Source: Lewinellaceae bacterium (GTDB taxonomy: Bacteria; Bacteroidota; Bacteroidia; Chitinophagales; Saprospiraceae). From it: a stretch of 64,000 nt of DNA. The notes under the pieces are model-generated. The model saw nothing but the letters and a program-made list of their open reading frames with translations. It did no database searches and was not told the DNA's origin. The stretch is taken from NCBI GenBank assembly GCA_020636325.1, contig JACJYC010000019.1, positions 1-64,000 on the forward strand, read 5' to 3'. Shown here piece by piece: positions 44,925 through 52,703 of this stretch (its first letter is position 1; every line of letters begins with the position of its first letter). Made by a program: the position numbers and the translations under genes.

Positions 44925-45390
44925 AGCTATTGTCTTCCTGACCCTGACAGCCGGCTTTTTGACGGGCTGTTCGTCACCTGCAAAGGATGCCGGCGGCCAG
45001 GCCGAACCCGAAACGCCGGTGCTGGAAACCGGATCCCAACACCCGATGCCGGAAGAATGGATCGACAAAGATACCCGGCATAAGCTGGTCAGCAGACCGG
45101 CGAACTCAAAAAATTGTACAGCGAAAAGGCCTGGCTCAACCACGTGCAGTTCTCTCCCACCGATCCCAATTTGCTGATGTACTGCCATGAAGGTCCCTGG
45201 CACAAGGTCAACCGGATCTGGACGATCGACATCCGGACGGGCCAAACCCGGCTGATGCACGAGCGAACCGTAGACCGGGAGATCGCCGGCCACGAATTTT
45301 TCAGCCCCGACGGCAAATGGGTGATCTTCAGCGCCAGTTTTGAAGGAGAAAGCCAGATCTGCGCGGTTGAGATCGCGCCGGCCGGGTAAG
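44917..45390 (+). pseudogene. broken oligogalacturonate lyase lipoprotein gene
   Basis: The 5' part (44917-~45090) encodes a lipoprotein signal (VFLTLTAGFLTGC) and the start of an oligogalacturonide lyase (MPEEWIDKDTRHKLV). At about 45090-45110 the reading continues only in another frame and skips well over 100 expected residues: TGELKKLYSEKAWLNHVQFSP, then PNLLMYCHEGPWHKVNRIWT and EIAGHEFFSPDGKW, which are the metal-site and propeller motifs of the C-terminal half. It ends early at EIAPAG. Internal deletion, frameshift and 3' loss make it non-functional. The family cleaves oligogalacturonates from pectin. Confidence 0.82.
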
Positions 45391-45395
45391 GAGCA

Positions 45396-46289
45396 TCAAT
45401 AGCCGAATCGCTGCAATGCCCGTTCGTCGTCGCGCCAGTTGTCGGCCACTTTCACAAAAAGTTCCAGGTGCACTTTCGTTTCCAGGAAGGTTTCCAGCGC
45501 TTTCCTGGCTTCAATGCCCAGGCGTTTGATGGCGACACCCTGTTTGCCGATGATGATCGCCTTCTGGGTGCGGCGCATGACATAGATCACGGCCATGATG
45601 CGCGCCAGGGGTTCGCCCTTTGTGGTGGTCGTTTCCTTGAATTCTTCAATGACCACTTCCACGGAATACGGGATCTCCTGTTCGTATTGTTCCAGGATCT
45701 TTTCCCGGATGATCTCCGTGGTAAAAAAGCGCTCCGCCCGGTCGGTCAGCTGGTCTTTGGGGTAATAGGCAGGTCCTTCGGGCAGGTATTGGAGGATCAG
45801 CTGCAGTAATTTTTCAGTATTGGTTTTCTGGAGCGCCGAGATGGGAATAACTTCATCGAATTTCAACTTTTGGGTCCATTCAGCGATCAGGGGCAGGATG
45901 GTTTCCTCCCCGGCCTGATCGATCTTGTTGATCACCAGAAAACGCGGAACATCCAGCGAAGCCATATGCTGGAGCGTCTTATCGTCAGGGGCGTATTTTT
46001 CCTTTACTTCCGTCACCAGGATCATGATATCGGCGTCTTCGAACGTCCCCTCCACAAAGCGGTTCATGCTTTCGTGCATTTTGTAGGACGGGTCCTTGAC
46101 GATGCCCGGCGTATCCGAAAAGACGATCTGGTAATCGTCGGCGCTGAGAATGCCGATGATGCGGTGCCGGGTTGTCTGAGGCTTGGCCGTGATAATCGAC
46201 ATCCTTTCACCCACCAGGGCGTTCATCAGGGTCGATTTGCCGACATTCGGCCGGCCGATGATGTTTACAAAGCCGGATTTATGGTTCAT
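45396..46289 (-). CDS. era: GTPase Era
   Basis: 297 aa. G1 GRPNVGKST (12-20), the G2 region around TTRHRIIG, G3 DTPG, G4 NKID, and a C-terminal KH domain with VIYVMRRTQKAIIIGKQG and IKRLGIEARKALETFL. Era binds the 3' end of 16S rRNA and assists 30S maturation at the membrane. The N-terminal ATG lies within a short repeat (CCATTCAACCATGAA) that also occurs upstream. The convergent broken lyase ends 6 bp from its stop. No recO, rnc or other usual partner is adjacent. Confidence 0.96.
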   Translation of the reverse strand: MNHKSGFVNIIGRPNVGKSTLMNALVGERMSIITAKPQTTRHRIIGILSADDYQIVFSDTPGIVKDPSYKMHESMNRFVEGTFEDADIMILVTEVKEKYAPDDKTLQHMASLDVPRFLVINKIDQAGEETILPLIAEWTQKLKFDEVIPISALQKTNTEKLLQLILQYLPEGPAYYPKDQLTDRAERFFTTEIIREKILEQYEQEIPYSVEVVIEEFKETTTTKGEPLARIMAVIYVMRRTQKAIIIGKQGVAIKRLGIEARKALETFLETKVHLELFVKVADNWRDDERALQRFGY

Positions 46290-46325
46290 GGTTGAATGGC
46301 TTCATGGTTGAATGGTTTTATGGTT
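46284..46325. repeat. ATGGTTGAATGGCTTC direct repeats at the era start
   Basis: Three near-copies of TTCATGGTTGAATGG; the first overlaps the era start codon (ATG on the minus strand at 46289-46287). Confidence 0.6.
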
Positions 46326-46400
46326 GGGCGTTCGTTGCAGCTTCGACTTCGCTCAGCTACCGGACTGCCAACTGTTTCATTGTTGAGCCTCCGTTATAGG

Positions 46401-46485
46401 GACCGTTCAGCATTTTGTGTCAACAGAATTTTTAGCACGCGCAGCGTGATGAAAATTAAAGCTTTGCGTCTTTGCGCGAAAACAC
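46401..46485 (+). repeat. dispersed ~83-bp repeat, copy B
   Basis: Begins GACCGTTCAGCATTTTGTG and runs through GCGCAGCGTGATGAAAATTA to TTTGCGCGAAAA. It matches 28048-28130 (minus strand). Downstream GAACAGTCTCCC is a rough inversion of the left end GGGACCGTTC, a hint of terminal inverted repeats in this copy only. Confidence 0.65.
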
Positions 46486-46539
46486 AATTTTGAACAGTCT
46501 CCCGTTATAGAGCTGAAACGCAGCCTTACTCCCAACTGA

Positions 46540-46602
46540 CAACCTGCCGGCAGGCAGGCGGGCTGACAACTGACAACTGATAACTGACAACTGACAAATA
46601 GT
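46540..46602. repeat. tandem CTGACAACTGACAACTG repeats
   Basis: Units ACAACTG / ATAACTG in tandem, interrupted by CTGCCGGCAGGCAGGCGGG. It is the reverse complement of the GTCAGTT unit found at 24456-24555. Confidence 0.85.
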
Positions 46603-46802
46603 CCCAGCCCCAAAACTAAATAAAATAAGCGATTCAAGGCCTTTCGGCAAAAAATGGAAAGTGCAATCGATCATAATTCTACTAGGATTCATCCGATTTT
46701 TCCTAGCATTCACTCAATTGACCTTGACTTTGGGAACTTTTTACCCCCATTTTTGCACTAACACCTGAAACCACAGATTCAAATTGTGAAATTACACTTA
46801 TC

Positions 46803-47828
46803 ATGAAAATCCGGCTTGTTTTAATGCTTTCCATCACCTTCTACTCCTTCAGCGTTTGGGCGCTCGGGCAGGCTTCCGGCGACCAATCCCAAACCAGAAG
46901 CGTTTTTGACCAATGGTATTCCGATAACGCATTGGAAGTGGTCATGAACGTAGACATGCAGGAAATGATGTCGAACAAAATGAACGACGAATACATTCCT
47001 GCACAATTGACCTTCGGAAAGGAAAGCCTCCGGTCGGTAACCCTCGACGCCAAAGTACGGGCCCGCGGCCGGTTCCGCAGGATGAACTGCGATTTCCCGC
47101 CCCTTAAAGTCAAATTGGACAAGAGCCAGTTGCGCGACCTGGGCATGAAGGATCACAACGACTACAAACTGGTCACCCACTGCGCCGACGACGAAACCGC
47201 TGCCGAGAATCTCCTGCGCGAATACCTGGCCTATGAATTGTACCAGGAGTTATCGCCCGTCAGCTTCCGCGCCCAACTGGTGAGGGTAACCTATAAAGAC
47301 CAAATGACCGGCAGCCAGGAAACCCACCTGGGCATCCTCCTGGAAGATACCGACGAACTGGCCGAAAGGCTCGGCATGAAGGTATGCGACGAATGCTACG
47401 GCATGCAGGACGAACAAATCCAGCCCGAAAACTTCAAGGTGCACGCCTTGTTCCAGTACATGATCGGCAACACCGACTGGTCTCTGTCCATGTTGAGGAA
47501 CCTGAAGGTGCTCCAGAACCCGACCACCGGCGAGAACTTTCTGGCGCCGTACGATTTCGACTTCTCCGGCCTGGTGAACGCCGGGTATGCCGTACCGCTG
47601 CAGCAATTCGGGCAAACCACCGTCCGCGACCGGGTCATGCTGGCCAAATATGATCCGCAATCCTGGGGGGACGCTTCGGATTACCTGTTCAAAAAGAAAA
47701 AGACCCTGATCAACCTGGTCAAGAACTTCGACGGCCTGGACAACAAGGCCAGGCGCGATATCACCCAGTACCTCAACCAGTTCTACAACCAGCTGGCGCA
47801 GGGCACGGTGGCGTACTTAGCTAAGTAG
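46803..47828 (+). CDS. secreted CotH-like protein
   Basis: 341 aa with signal peptide (LVLMLSITFYSFSVWALGQ). The sequence follows the CotH outline without its extra domains: VRARGRFRRMNCDFPPLKV (N-lobe strand region), DHNDYKLVTHCADD, LREYLAYELYQELSPVSF, a middle FQYMIGNTDWSL and the metal/catalytic-like PYDFDFSGLVNAGYAVP. It is therefore probably an atypical CotH kinase relative, periplasmic or exported; activity is unproven. A second, much larger CotH protein lies at 19253. The final codons and the TAG stop (GCTAAGTAG) are already part of the AAGTAGTAAG repeat tract. Confidence 0.75.
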   Translation: MKIRLVLMLSITFYSFSVWALGQASGDQSQTRSVFDQWYSDNALEVVMNVDMQEMMSNKMNDEYIPAQLTFGKESLRSVTLDAKVRARGRFRRMNCDFPPLKVKLDKSQLRDLGMKDHNDYKLVTHCADDETAAENLLREYLAYELYQELSPVSFRAQLVRVTYKDQMTGSQETHLGILLEDTDELAERLGMKVCDECYGMQDEQIQPENFKVHALFQYMIGNTDWSLSMLRNLKVLQNPTTGENFLAPYDFDFSGLVNAGYAVPLQQFGQTTVRDRVMLAKYDPQSWGDASDYLFKKKKTLINLVKNFDGLDNKARRDITQYLNQFYNQLAQGTVAYLAK

Positions 47829-47940
47829 TAAGTCGTAAGTAGTAAGTGGTAAGTCGTAAGTTTGCCAAAGTCTCCCTTACGACTTACCACTTATGACTTA
47901 TGACTTACGACTTACGACTTATGACTTATGACTTACCACT
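47823..47940. repeat. inverted tandem GTAAGTCGTAAG repeats between convergent genes
   Basis: Left half: TAAGTAGTAAGTCGTAAG units on the plus strand. Right half: TTACGACTTACCACTTATGA, the reverse complement. The two halves can pair over roughly 40 bp. The upstream TAG stop lies inside the left half and the corA TGA stop (47945-47943) adjoins the right half. Confidence 0.88.
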
Positions 47941-47942
47941 AA

Positions 47943-48893
47943 TCAAAGCCATTTCTTCCACCGGAAAAAGAAAAGCGTGATCAGGGAGGAAAGCGCCATG
48001 AGGCCCAGCGCGAGGGGGTAGCCGAACTGCCAGTTGAGCTCGGGCATAAAGTGGAAATTCATCCCGTAGAGCGAGGCGATGAGCGTAGGCGGCATGAAGA
48101 CCACGGTCATCACGGTGAAGATCTTGATGATCTTGTTCTGCTTCATATCGATCAGACCCAGAAAGGTATTCTGGAGGTATTCCAGGCGTTCGAACAGGAA
48201 ACTCGTGTGGGAGACGAGCGAATCGGCATCCTTGATCATGACGCGCAGTTTTTCGTACTCGTCTTTGGGGAAATACTCGCTGCGCAGGATGGAGGAAAAC
48301 AGGCGTTTCAATTCGCTGGTACTTTCGCGAAAGAGGATCGTGAGTTCCTGAAAATTGAAAATATCGATCAGGATGGAATCCGGCACCTCTTTTTCCAGGG
48401 CAAGCCCCCGCCCTACCGCGTAGATTTTGCGCGAAAGGTCTTCCAGAAAATCCGCCTCAATATCCACCCGGGTTTCGAAGAGTATCAGGAAGATATGATA
48501 GCCGTTGACTTGCGGCCGGCGGTTTTGCAGGATGGCGCGTTGGGCCTCATCAAAGGAGCGCAACGGTATATTCCGCTGGGTGATCAGCAGTTTTTCGCGC
48601 AGGATGAAAGAAACCGGGTCAAGCGCGACGCCGTTTTCGCGCTTGTAGATGTAGTTGAGGTTGGCGTTGATCTCCTGTTCATTTTCTGAGAATTTGGAAC
48701 TGCTTTCGATCTCTTCGGCTTCCTGCCGGGTGAACAATTCCACCTTGAAACGCTCTTCCACAAAGCTTTTTTCCTCGTTGGAAGAGTTGTACAGGTCGAT
48801 CCACACGACCCTGCCCGGATCCAGGGCGGCGTACTCCTCCGGATCGTCCGTTTGTCTGAGCCTGGTATTTTCCCGGTAAAAGCAGTGGAGCAT
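47943..48893 (-). CDS. corA: CorA-family magnesium/divalent cation channel
   Basis: 316 aa from the ATG at 48893 (MLHCFYRENTRLRQTDD); the frame is open upstream to 49175, but that stretch overlaps the divergent doxX gene and is not protein-like, and a -7 box sits at 48922-48915. The N-terminal cytoplasmic alpha/beta domain is followed by a long helix and two C-terminal membrane helices flanking the invariant G277-M-N279 motif (SLYGMNFHFMPEL). It should form a pentameric Mg2+ (or Co2+/Ni2+) channel in the inner membrane. The stop codon abuts a tandem repeat. Confidence 0.93.
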   Translation of the reverse strand: MLHCFYRENTRLRQTDDPEEYAALDPGRVVWIDLYNSSNEEKSFVEERFKVELFTRQEAEEIESSSKFSENEQEINANLNYIYKRENGVALDPVSFILREKLLITQRNIPLRSFDEAQRAILQNRRPQVNGYHIFLILFETRVDIEADFLEDLSRKIYAVGRGLALEKEVPDSILIDIFNFQELTILFRESTSELKRLFSSILRSEYFPKDEYEKLRVMIKDADSLVSHTSFLFERLEYLQNTFLGLIDMKQNKIIKIFTVMTVVFMPPTLIASLYGMNFHFMPELNWQFGYPLALGLMALSSLITLFFFRWKKWL

Positions 48894-48914
48894 GGTTGGA
48901 TTGTTGATCCTGGG

Positions 48915-48922
48915 CAAAGGTA
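48915..48922 (-). promoter_or_regulatory. -7 box TACCTTTG for corA
   Basis: Minus-strand exact TAnnTTTG match 22 bp before the corA ATG; it fixes the start at 48893. Confidence 0.6.
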
Positions 48923-49015
48923 AGGAATGCGGTTCGGAACGCCATACCGGAACGCGGATTTGCCACATCGCCCAAGAAATCCCGGCAAGGGTTCCTTTCT
49001 CTGCCCCTGTTTTCC

Positions 49016-49023
49016 TACCTTTG
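49016..49023 (+). promoter_or_regulatory. -7 box TACCTTTG for the doxX operon
   Basis: Exact TAnnTTTG match 22 bp upstream of the ATG at 49045. It mirrors the identical corA box ~100 bp away on the other strand. Confidence 0.6.
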
Positions 49024-49044
49024 AAGCCGGATAATAAATACGGC

Positions 49045-49449
49045 ATGATGAACACCAGGAGAACTGATATCGCCCTGTTGTTGCTCCGGCTGATGTTCGG
49101 AGGCGGCATGATCATTGGGCACGGATGGTCGAAACTGATGAAGTTTTTCGGCGAGGAACCCTTGTCGTTTGCCAATCCCTACGGCATCGGCGAAGTGCCG
49201 TCGCTGGTACTGGCTACCGGTGCGGAGTTTTTTTGTTCCATTCTGATCGTGCTGGGGCTTTTCACCCGGCTGGCGGCCTTGCCGCTGATCTTTACCATGC
49301 TGACCGTGGTACTCGTGGTCAACTTCGGTGAGCCTTTTGCCAAAACGGAAAAAGCCTGGATGTACCTCATACCGTATATCTGCCTGGCCCTTACCGGCGC
49401 CGGGTATTACTCCCTCGACGGCTGGCGGCTCCGCCGGCGCGCCGCATAA
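49045..49449 (+). CDS. DoxX family membrane protein
   Basis: 134 aa from the ATG at 49045 (a second ATG follows directly). Four hydrophobic segments: ALLLLRLMFGGGMIIGHGW, LVLATGAEFFCSILIVLGL, LAALPLIFTMLTVVLVV and MYLIPYICLALTGAGYY, with the DoxX pattern HGWSKL and FTRLAALPL. It is the first gene of an apparent operon: apbE starts 8 bp after its stop and the exonuclease 6 bp after apbE. DoxX proteins are small quinone- or redox-associated inner-membrane proteins; exact function is not established. Confidence 0.88.
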   Translation: MMNTRRTDIALLLLRLMFGGGMIIGHGWSKLMKFFGEEPLSFANPYGIGEVPSLVLATGAEFFCSILIVLGLFTRLAALPLIFTMLTVVLVVNFGEPFAKTEKAWMYLIPYICLALTGAGYYSLDGWRLRRRAA

Positions 49450-49457
49450 ACCACTCC

Positions 49458-50516
49458 ATGCGCATCCGATATTTTTTTCTGATTGCCGTTTCAGGCTTGT
49501 TTTTTACGGATTGCCGCCAGGAACAGCCTGCCGATGACTACACGGTCCTCGAAGGGCAGACCATGGGTACCTACTACCGGATCACTTATCAGGACGAAAA
49601 GGACCGCGACTTCCAATCCGCGCTCGACTCCCTGTTTGTCCGGATCAACCTCCAGGTATCCACCTATATCGATTCTTCGGTCATCTCGCGGTTCAACCAG
49701 TCAGCGGACGGGCTCGACCTGGGGCCTGCGGATGCTGAAGCGAACGACCACTTCCTGGTGAACCTGGTGCTGGCCCGGGAGGTTTATGAAAGGTCGGGCG
49801 GCGCCTTCGACCCCACGGTCATGCCGCTGGTCAATTACTGGGGCTTCGGCTATACCGGCAAGGACCCGATCCGGAGCGTTGACAGCCTCAAAGTGGATTC
49901 GCTGCTGGAATTTGTGGGATTCGACAAGGTAGAACTGATCTCCCGGGATAACCGGCTGTTCCTCAAAAAGCAATCGCCGGGTACGCAACTCGATTTCAGC
50001 GCCTGCGCCAAAGGTTATGCGGTGGATGAAGCCGGCCGGTTTCTCGAAAAACACGGCATCAGCAACTACCTGGTCGACATCGGCGGTGAAGCGCGAGGCC
50101 GCGGCCAGAACCCCAAAGGCGCCCCCTGGAACATCGGGATCAACAAACCCGTGGAAGGCGCGCCCATGAACGAAATTGAAACCGCCGCCCCGCTGAAGGA
50201 CCTTTCCGTAGCGACCTCCGGCAACTACCGCAATTTTTACGAGGTGGACGGCCGCAAATTCAGCCATACCATCAACCCCATAACCGGTTTCCCGGAGCGG
50301 ACCACCCTGCTGAGCTCATCGGTTTTTCACCGGGATTGCATCACAGCTGATGCCTATGCCACTACTTTTATGGTATTGGGACTGGAGCGGGCCATGGCGC
50401 TGGCGGAGGAATTGCCCGACATTGAAGCCTTTTTCATTTACGCCAAACCGGACGGCGCCCTTGGGGAAGCCTATACCTCAGGCGCAAAAGCCTGGTTTGA
50501 AAAACAAACTAACTGA
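49458..50516 (+). CDS. apbE: FAD:protein FMN transferase (ApbE), lipoprotein
   Basis: 352 aa with a lipobox-like N-terminus (LIAVSGLFFTDC). ApbE motifs are present: GQTMGTYYRITY, GGAFDPTVMPLVNYWGFG, LDFSACAKGYAVD, YLVDIGGEARGRGQNP, and SHTINPITGFP near the C-terminus. ApbE attaches FMN to Thr residues of redox proteins such as NqrB/NqrC or RnfG, in the periplasm, using FAD and Mg2+. No flavinylated partner is encoded nearby. It sits in an operon between doxX and an exonuclease gene. Confidence 0.94.
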   Translation: MRIRYFFLIAVSGLFFTDCRQEQPADDYTVLEGQTMGTYYRITYQDEKDRDFQSALDSLFVRINLQVSTYIDSSVISRFNQSADGLDLGPADAEANDHFLVNLVLAREVYERSGGAFDPTVMPLVNYWGFGYTGKDPIRSVDSLKVDSLLEFVGFDKVELISRDNRLFLKKQSPGTQLDFSACAKGYAVDEAGRFLEKHGISNYLVDIGGEARGRGQNPKGAPWNIGINKPVEGAPMNEIETAAPLKDLSVATSGNYRNFYEVDGRKFSHTINPITGFPERTTLLSSSVFHRDCITADAYATTFMVLGLERAMALAEELPDIEAFFIYAKPDGALGEAYTSGAKAWFEKQTN

Positions 50517-50522
50517 TAGCTG

Positions 50523-51350
50523 ATGCTGAATATTCAACTGGACCGGGAACTCGTTTTCCTCGATATCGAATCAACCGGCCTCAACGTACTGCGGGACCGG
50601 ATCCTGCAAATCGCTTTGATCAAGTTTTTCCCTGATAACCGCGAACCCGAAGAGTTGTCCCTGCTGATCAACCCCGGCATTCCCATCTCCATAGAGGCCA
50701 TGCTGGTACACGGCATTCAACCCAAGGATGTGGCCAACAAACCGGTCTTCCAGCAGGTCGCCCAGAAATTGTTCGATTTTATCGGCAACGCAGATATCGC
50801 CGGATACAACTCCAACCGGTTCGACATCCCTCTTTTAATGGAAGAATTCGCCAGGGTCGGCCTCGATTTCGAAATGGAACGCCGCAGATTGATCGACGTC
50901 CAGCGGATCTTCTACAAAATGGAACCCCGTACGCTGAAGGCCGCTCTCCGCTTCTATTGCGATACGGAACTGGAGGACGCCCACGACGCAATGGCCGACG
51001 TGCGCGCCACGATTGAAGTGTTCAAGGGCCAGTTGGATCGGTATGAAAACGTGGAATACATCGACGAGGACGGCAATGCCAATCCGCCGCCGGTGCAGAG
51101 AAGCGTCAAAGCCCTCCACGAATTCACCAATGACCAGCGCTTCGTGGACGCCACCCAGAAAATGAAATACGATCACGAAGGCGTCGTCGTTTTCAACTTC
51201 GGCAAATACGTGGGCCAACCCGTAGCCGAGGTCTTGTACAACGACCGCCAATATTACAACTGGATCCTGAACAAGGAATTTTCCACCCAGATGAAGCAGA
51301 TTGTGAAGAAACTGGTGAAGGAGTATGAGAAGGGGAAGGGGAAGGGGTGA
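50523..51350 (+). CDS. DEDDh 3'-5' exonuclease with C-terminal DUF3820-like domain
   Basis: 275 aa. The N-terminal exonuclease domain has LVFLDIESTGL (Exo I), AGYNSNRFDIPLLMEEF (Exo II) and HDAMADVRA (Exo III with catalytic His), placing it with DnaQ/RNase T-type enzymes. Residues ~215-262 (VVFNFGKYVGQPVAEVLYN, YYNWILNKEFS) form a DUF3820/putative-quorum-sensing-regulator-like appended domain common to this Bacteroidota family. It is last in the doxX-apbE operon. The C-terminus KGKGKG and the TGA stop merge into a purine-rich tandem repeat. Confidence 0.9.
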   Translation: MLNIQLDRELVFLDIESTGLNVLRDRILQIALIKFFPDNREPEELSLLINPGIPISIEAMLVHGIQPKDVANKPVFQQVAQKLFDFIGNADIAGYNSNRFDIPLLMEEFARVGLDFEMERRRLIDVQRIFYKMEPRTLKAALRFYCDTELEDAHDAMADVRATIEVFKGQLDRYENVEYIDEDGNANPPPVQRSVKALHEFTNDQRFVDATQKMKYDHEGVVVFNFGKYVGQPVAEVLYNDRQYYNWILNKEFSTQMKQIVKKLVKEYEKGKGKG

Positions 51351-51389
51351 GGAATTGAGGAATCGAGGAATTGAGGAATCGAGGAATTA
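51349..51389 (+). repeat. tandem TGAGGAATTGAGGAATCG repeats starting at a stop codon
   Basis: Four to five 9-bp units; the first TGA is the exonuclease stop (51348-51350). A palindromic GCTACGGCGGTCGG-type element follows to ~51480. Confidence 0.88.
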
Positions 51390-51552
51390 CCTCCTTCGCT
51401 TCTGATGAGCTACGGCGGTCGGGGGAGGAAGTGAGGAATGGCCGCCTCCGCTCTCTTGGAGCTACGACGGCCGGAGGAGGAATCGGGTCGGCAGGCAGGC
51501 GGGGGTTTGAGAATGGGGAGGCGGAAAATTTCCTGAAGATGAAAAATAGGGT

Positions 51553-51672
51553 ATGACACGCCAATTTCGACGGATTTGCATTTCAGTCAGCGGCAATTTA
51601 GCGGAAGGTTCCGGGCGGCAATCCGGAAAAGAGCGAGCCCGGTTTAGTGAAATCGCATTCGGCAGCCTTAGA
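51553..51672 (+). pseudogene. fragment of an S23/IVP four-helix-bundle protein gene fused to the MbnP gene
   Basis: About 40 in-frame codons match the conserved centre of the IVP family, normally of the form T-x-Q-x-R-R ... N-I-A-E-G-x-G-R ... E-F-x-R-F-L-x-I-A-x-G-S. Here TRQFRRICISVSGNLAEGSG is followed by KERARFSEIAFGS. The flanking helices of that ~120-aa protein are absent. Confidence 0.7.
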
Positions 51673-52533
51673 TCCATTCTGCCCCTCATCCTGCTGATCG
51701 CATGCCTGCCGGGCTGTTACGAACCCAAGGACGGCTGCATTGACGTAAACGCTTCCAACTACGACCTGGACGCCGACCGGCCTTGCCCGGATGGTTGTTG
51801 CGAATACCCGCAGTTGCGCTTTACCTTCCAGCACAAATGGGTTTATCCCGCTGCATCCTATAACCTCGCGCTGAAAGATTCGCTTTATCCGGACGCCAAC
51901 GGGCACCTGTTCCGGCTGGATAAGATCTCCTTCCTTTTATCCGGTTTTCAACTCCATTTCAAGGACGGCAGGACCGTCGGCATCAGCGATTCGCTCGATG
52001 TGGAAACTTATGCGGCCGACCTTTCGCGGGTACCGGCCGTCATCACGGACGACATCCTGCTGCTCCGTCCGCCGGCTTCGACCAATCTTTCGGCCGGAAG
52101 CTTCCGGAGCAGCGGGCAGGTCACCGGGATTTCCTTCATGCTCGGCCTCAACGCCCCGGCCAACAGCGCAGTCCCCGAATCCGTCCCCGACGACCACCCC
52201 CTGCAGGATACCGCTCAGTTTGTCGACCCCGGACAAGGATATTATTTTGACAAGGTTTCGCTTTTCCGCACCGCCGAAACAACCGACACCACCCCCGTAG
52301 CGTTAAATATTGCGGGATCCGGCAGCGAAATTCCCGTTTTTCTAGCGATACCCGACGAATTCACCCTGCAACCCGGTTTCCACCTGCGACTGACCATCCA
52401 GGTCGATTACAGCCGCTGGTTCGCCCAGATCCAGGACATCCGAAACGACCCGCCTGAAATCCTCGTCCAGAATATTGTCAACGGGCTGGCACAATCATTT
52501 GAATTGAAGGCTATTGTGGCCGAAGTTAAGTAA
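51553..52533 (+). CDS. MbnP-like lipoprotein with captured N-terminal segment
   Basis: 326 aa. From residue ~42 there is a lipoprotein signal (SILPLILLIACLPGC) and then an MbnP-type beta protein: YPQLRFTFQHKWVY, LDKISFLLSGFQLHFKDG, VTGISFMLGLNAPAN, then FHLRLTIQVDYSRWFA. MbnP proteins are periplasmic Cu(I)-binding proteins in which a MauG-type enzyme oxidises a Trp to kynurenine; two such diheme enzymes are encoded two genes downstream. The first ~40 residues (TRQFRRICISVSGNLAEGSG, then RQSGKERARFSEIAFGS) match instead the middle of a 23S-rRNA intervening-sequence four-helix-bundle protein, so the annotated ATG may not be used. There is no other Met before the signal. Confidence 0.75.
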   Translation: MTRQFRRICISVSGNLAEGSGRQSGKERARFSEIAFGSLRSILPLILLIACLPGCYEPKDGCIDVNASNYDLDADRPCPDGCCEYPQLRFTFQHKWVYPAASYNLALKDSLYPDANGHLFRLDKISFLLSGFQLHFKDGRTVGISDSLDVETYAADLSRVPAVITDDILLLRPPASTNLSAGSFRSSGQVTGISFMLGLNAPANSAVPESVPDDHPLQDTAQFVDPGQGYYFDKVSLFRTAETTDTTPVALNIAGSGSEIPVFLAIPDEFTLQPGFHLRLTIQVDYSRWFAQIQDIRNDPPEILVQNIVNGLAQSFELKAIVAEVK

Positions 52534-52543
52534 CTTTGCCGGG

Positions 52544-52702
52544 ATTGTTGTTTGTTGTTGTTTGTTGTTGTTTGTTGTTGTTTATGATGGTTTATGGTGG
52601 TTAATTGTTGTTGAACCCCCAACCAAAATAAACCAACATAAACCCGCCTACGCCGAGGCTATGGCGGGCGGAGCAACCGTAAACCATCATAAACCAAAAT
52701 AA
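52544..52702. repeat. TTTGTTGTTG tandem repeat and long inverted repeat
   Basis: Four or more copies of TTTGTTGTTG lead into TTTATGATGGTTTATGG; the reverse complement AAACCATCATAAACC lies at ~52680-52695, 4 bp before the next ATG region. A palindromic CCTACGCCGAGGCTATGGCGG element is in the loop. Confidence 0.8.
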
Positions 52703-52703
52703 A

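Larger units (their letters stand above)
46290..46802. other. 513-bp intergenic region composed largely of repeats
   Basis: No supported gene. It contains ATGGTTGAATGG repeats (to 46325), the second copy of the dispersed ~83-bp repeat (46401-46485), an ACTGACAACTGA tandem tract (46540-46602) and a promoter-like TTTG...CATTTTTG (46729-46755) for the downstream CotH-like gene. Confidence 0.65.
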
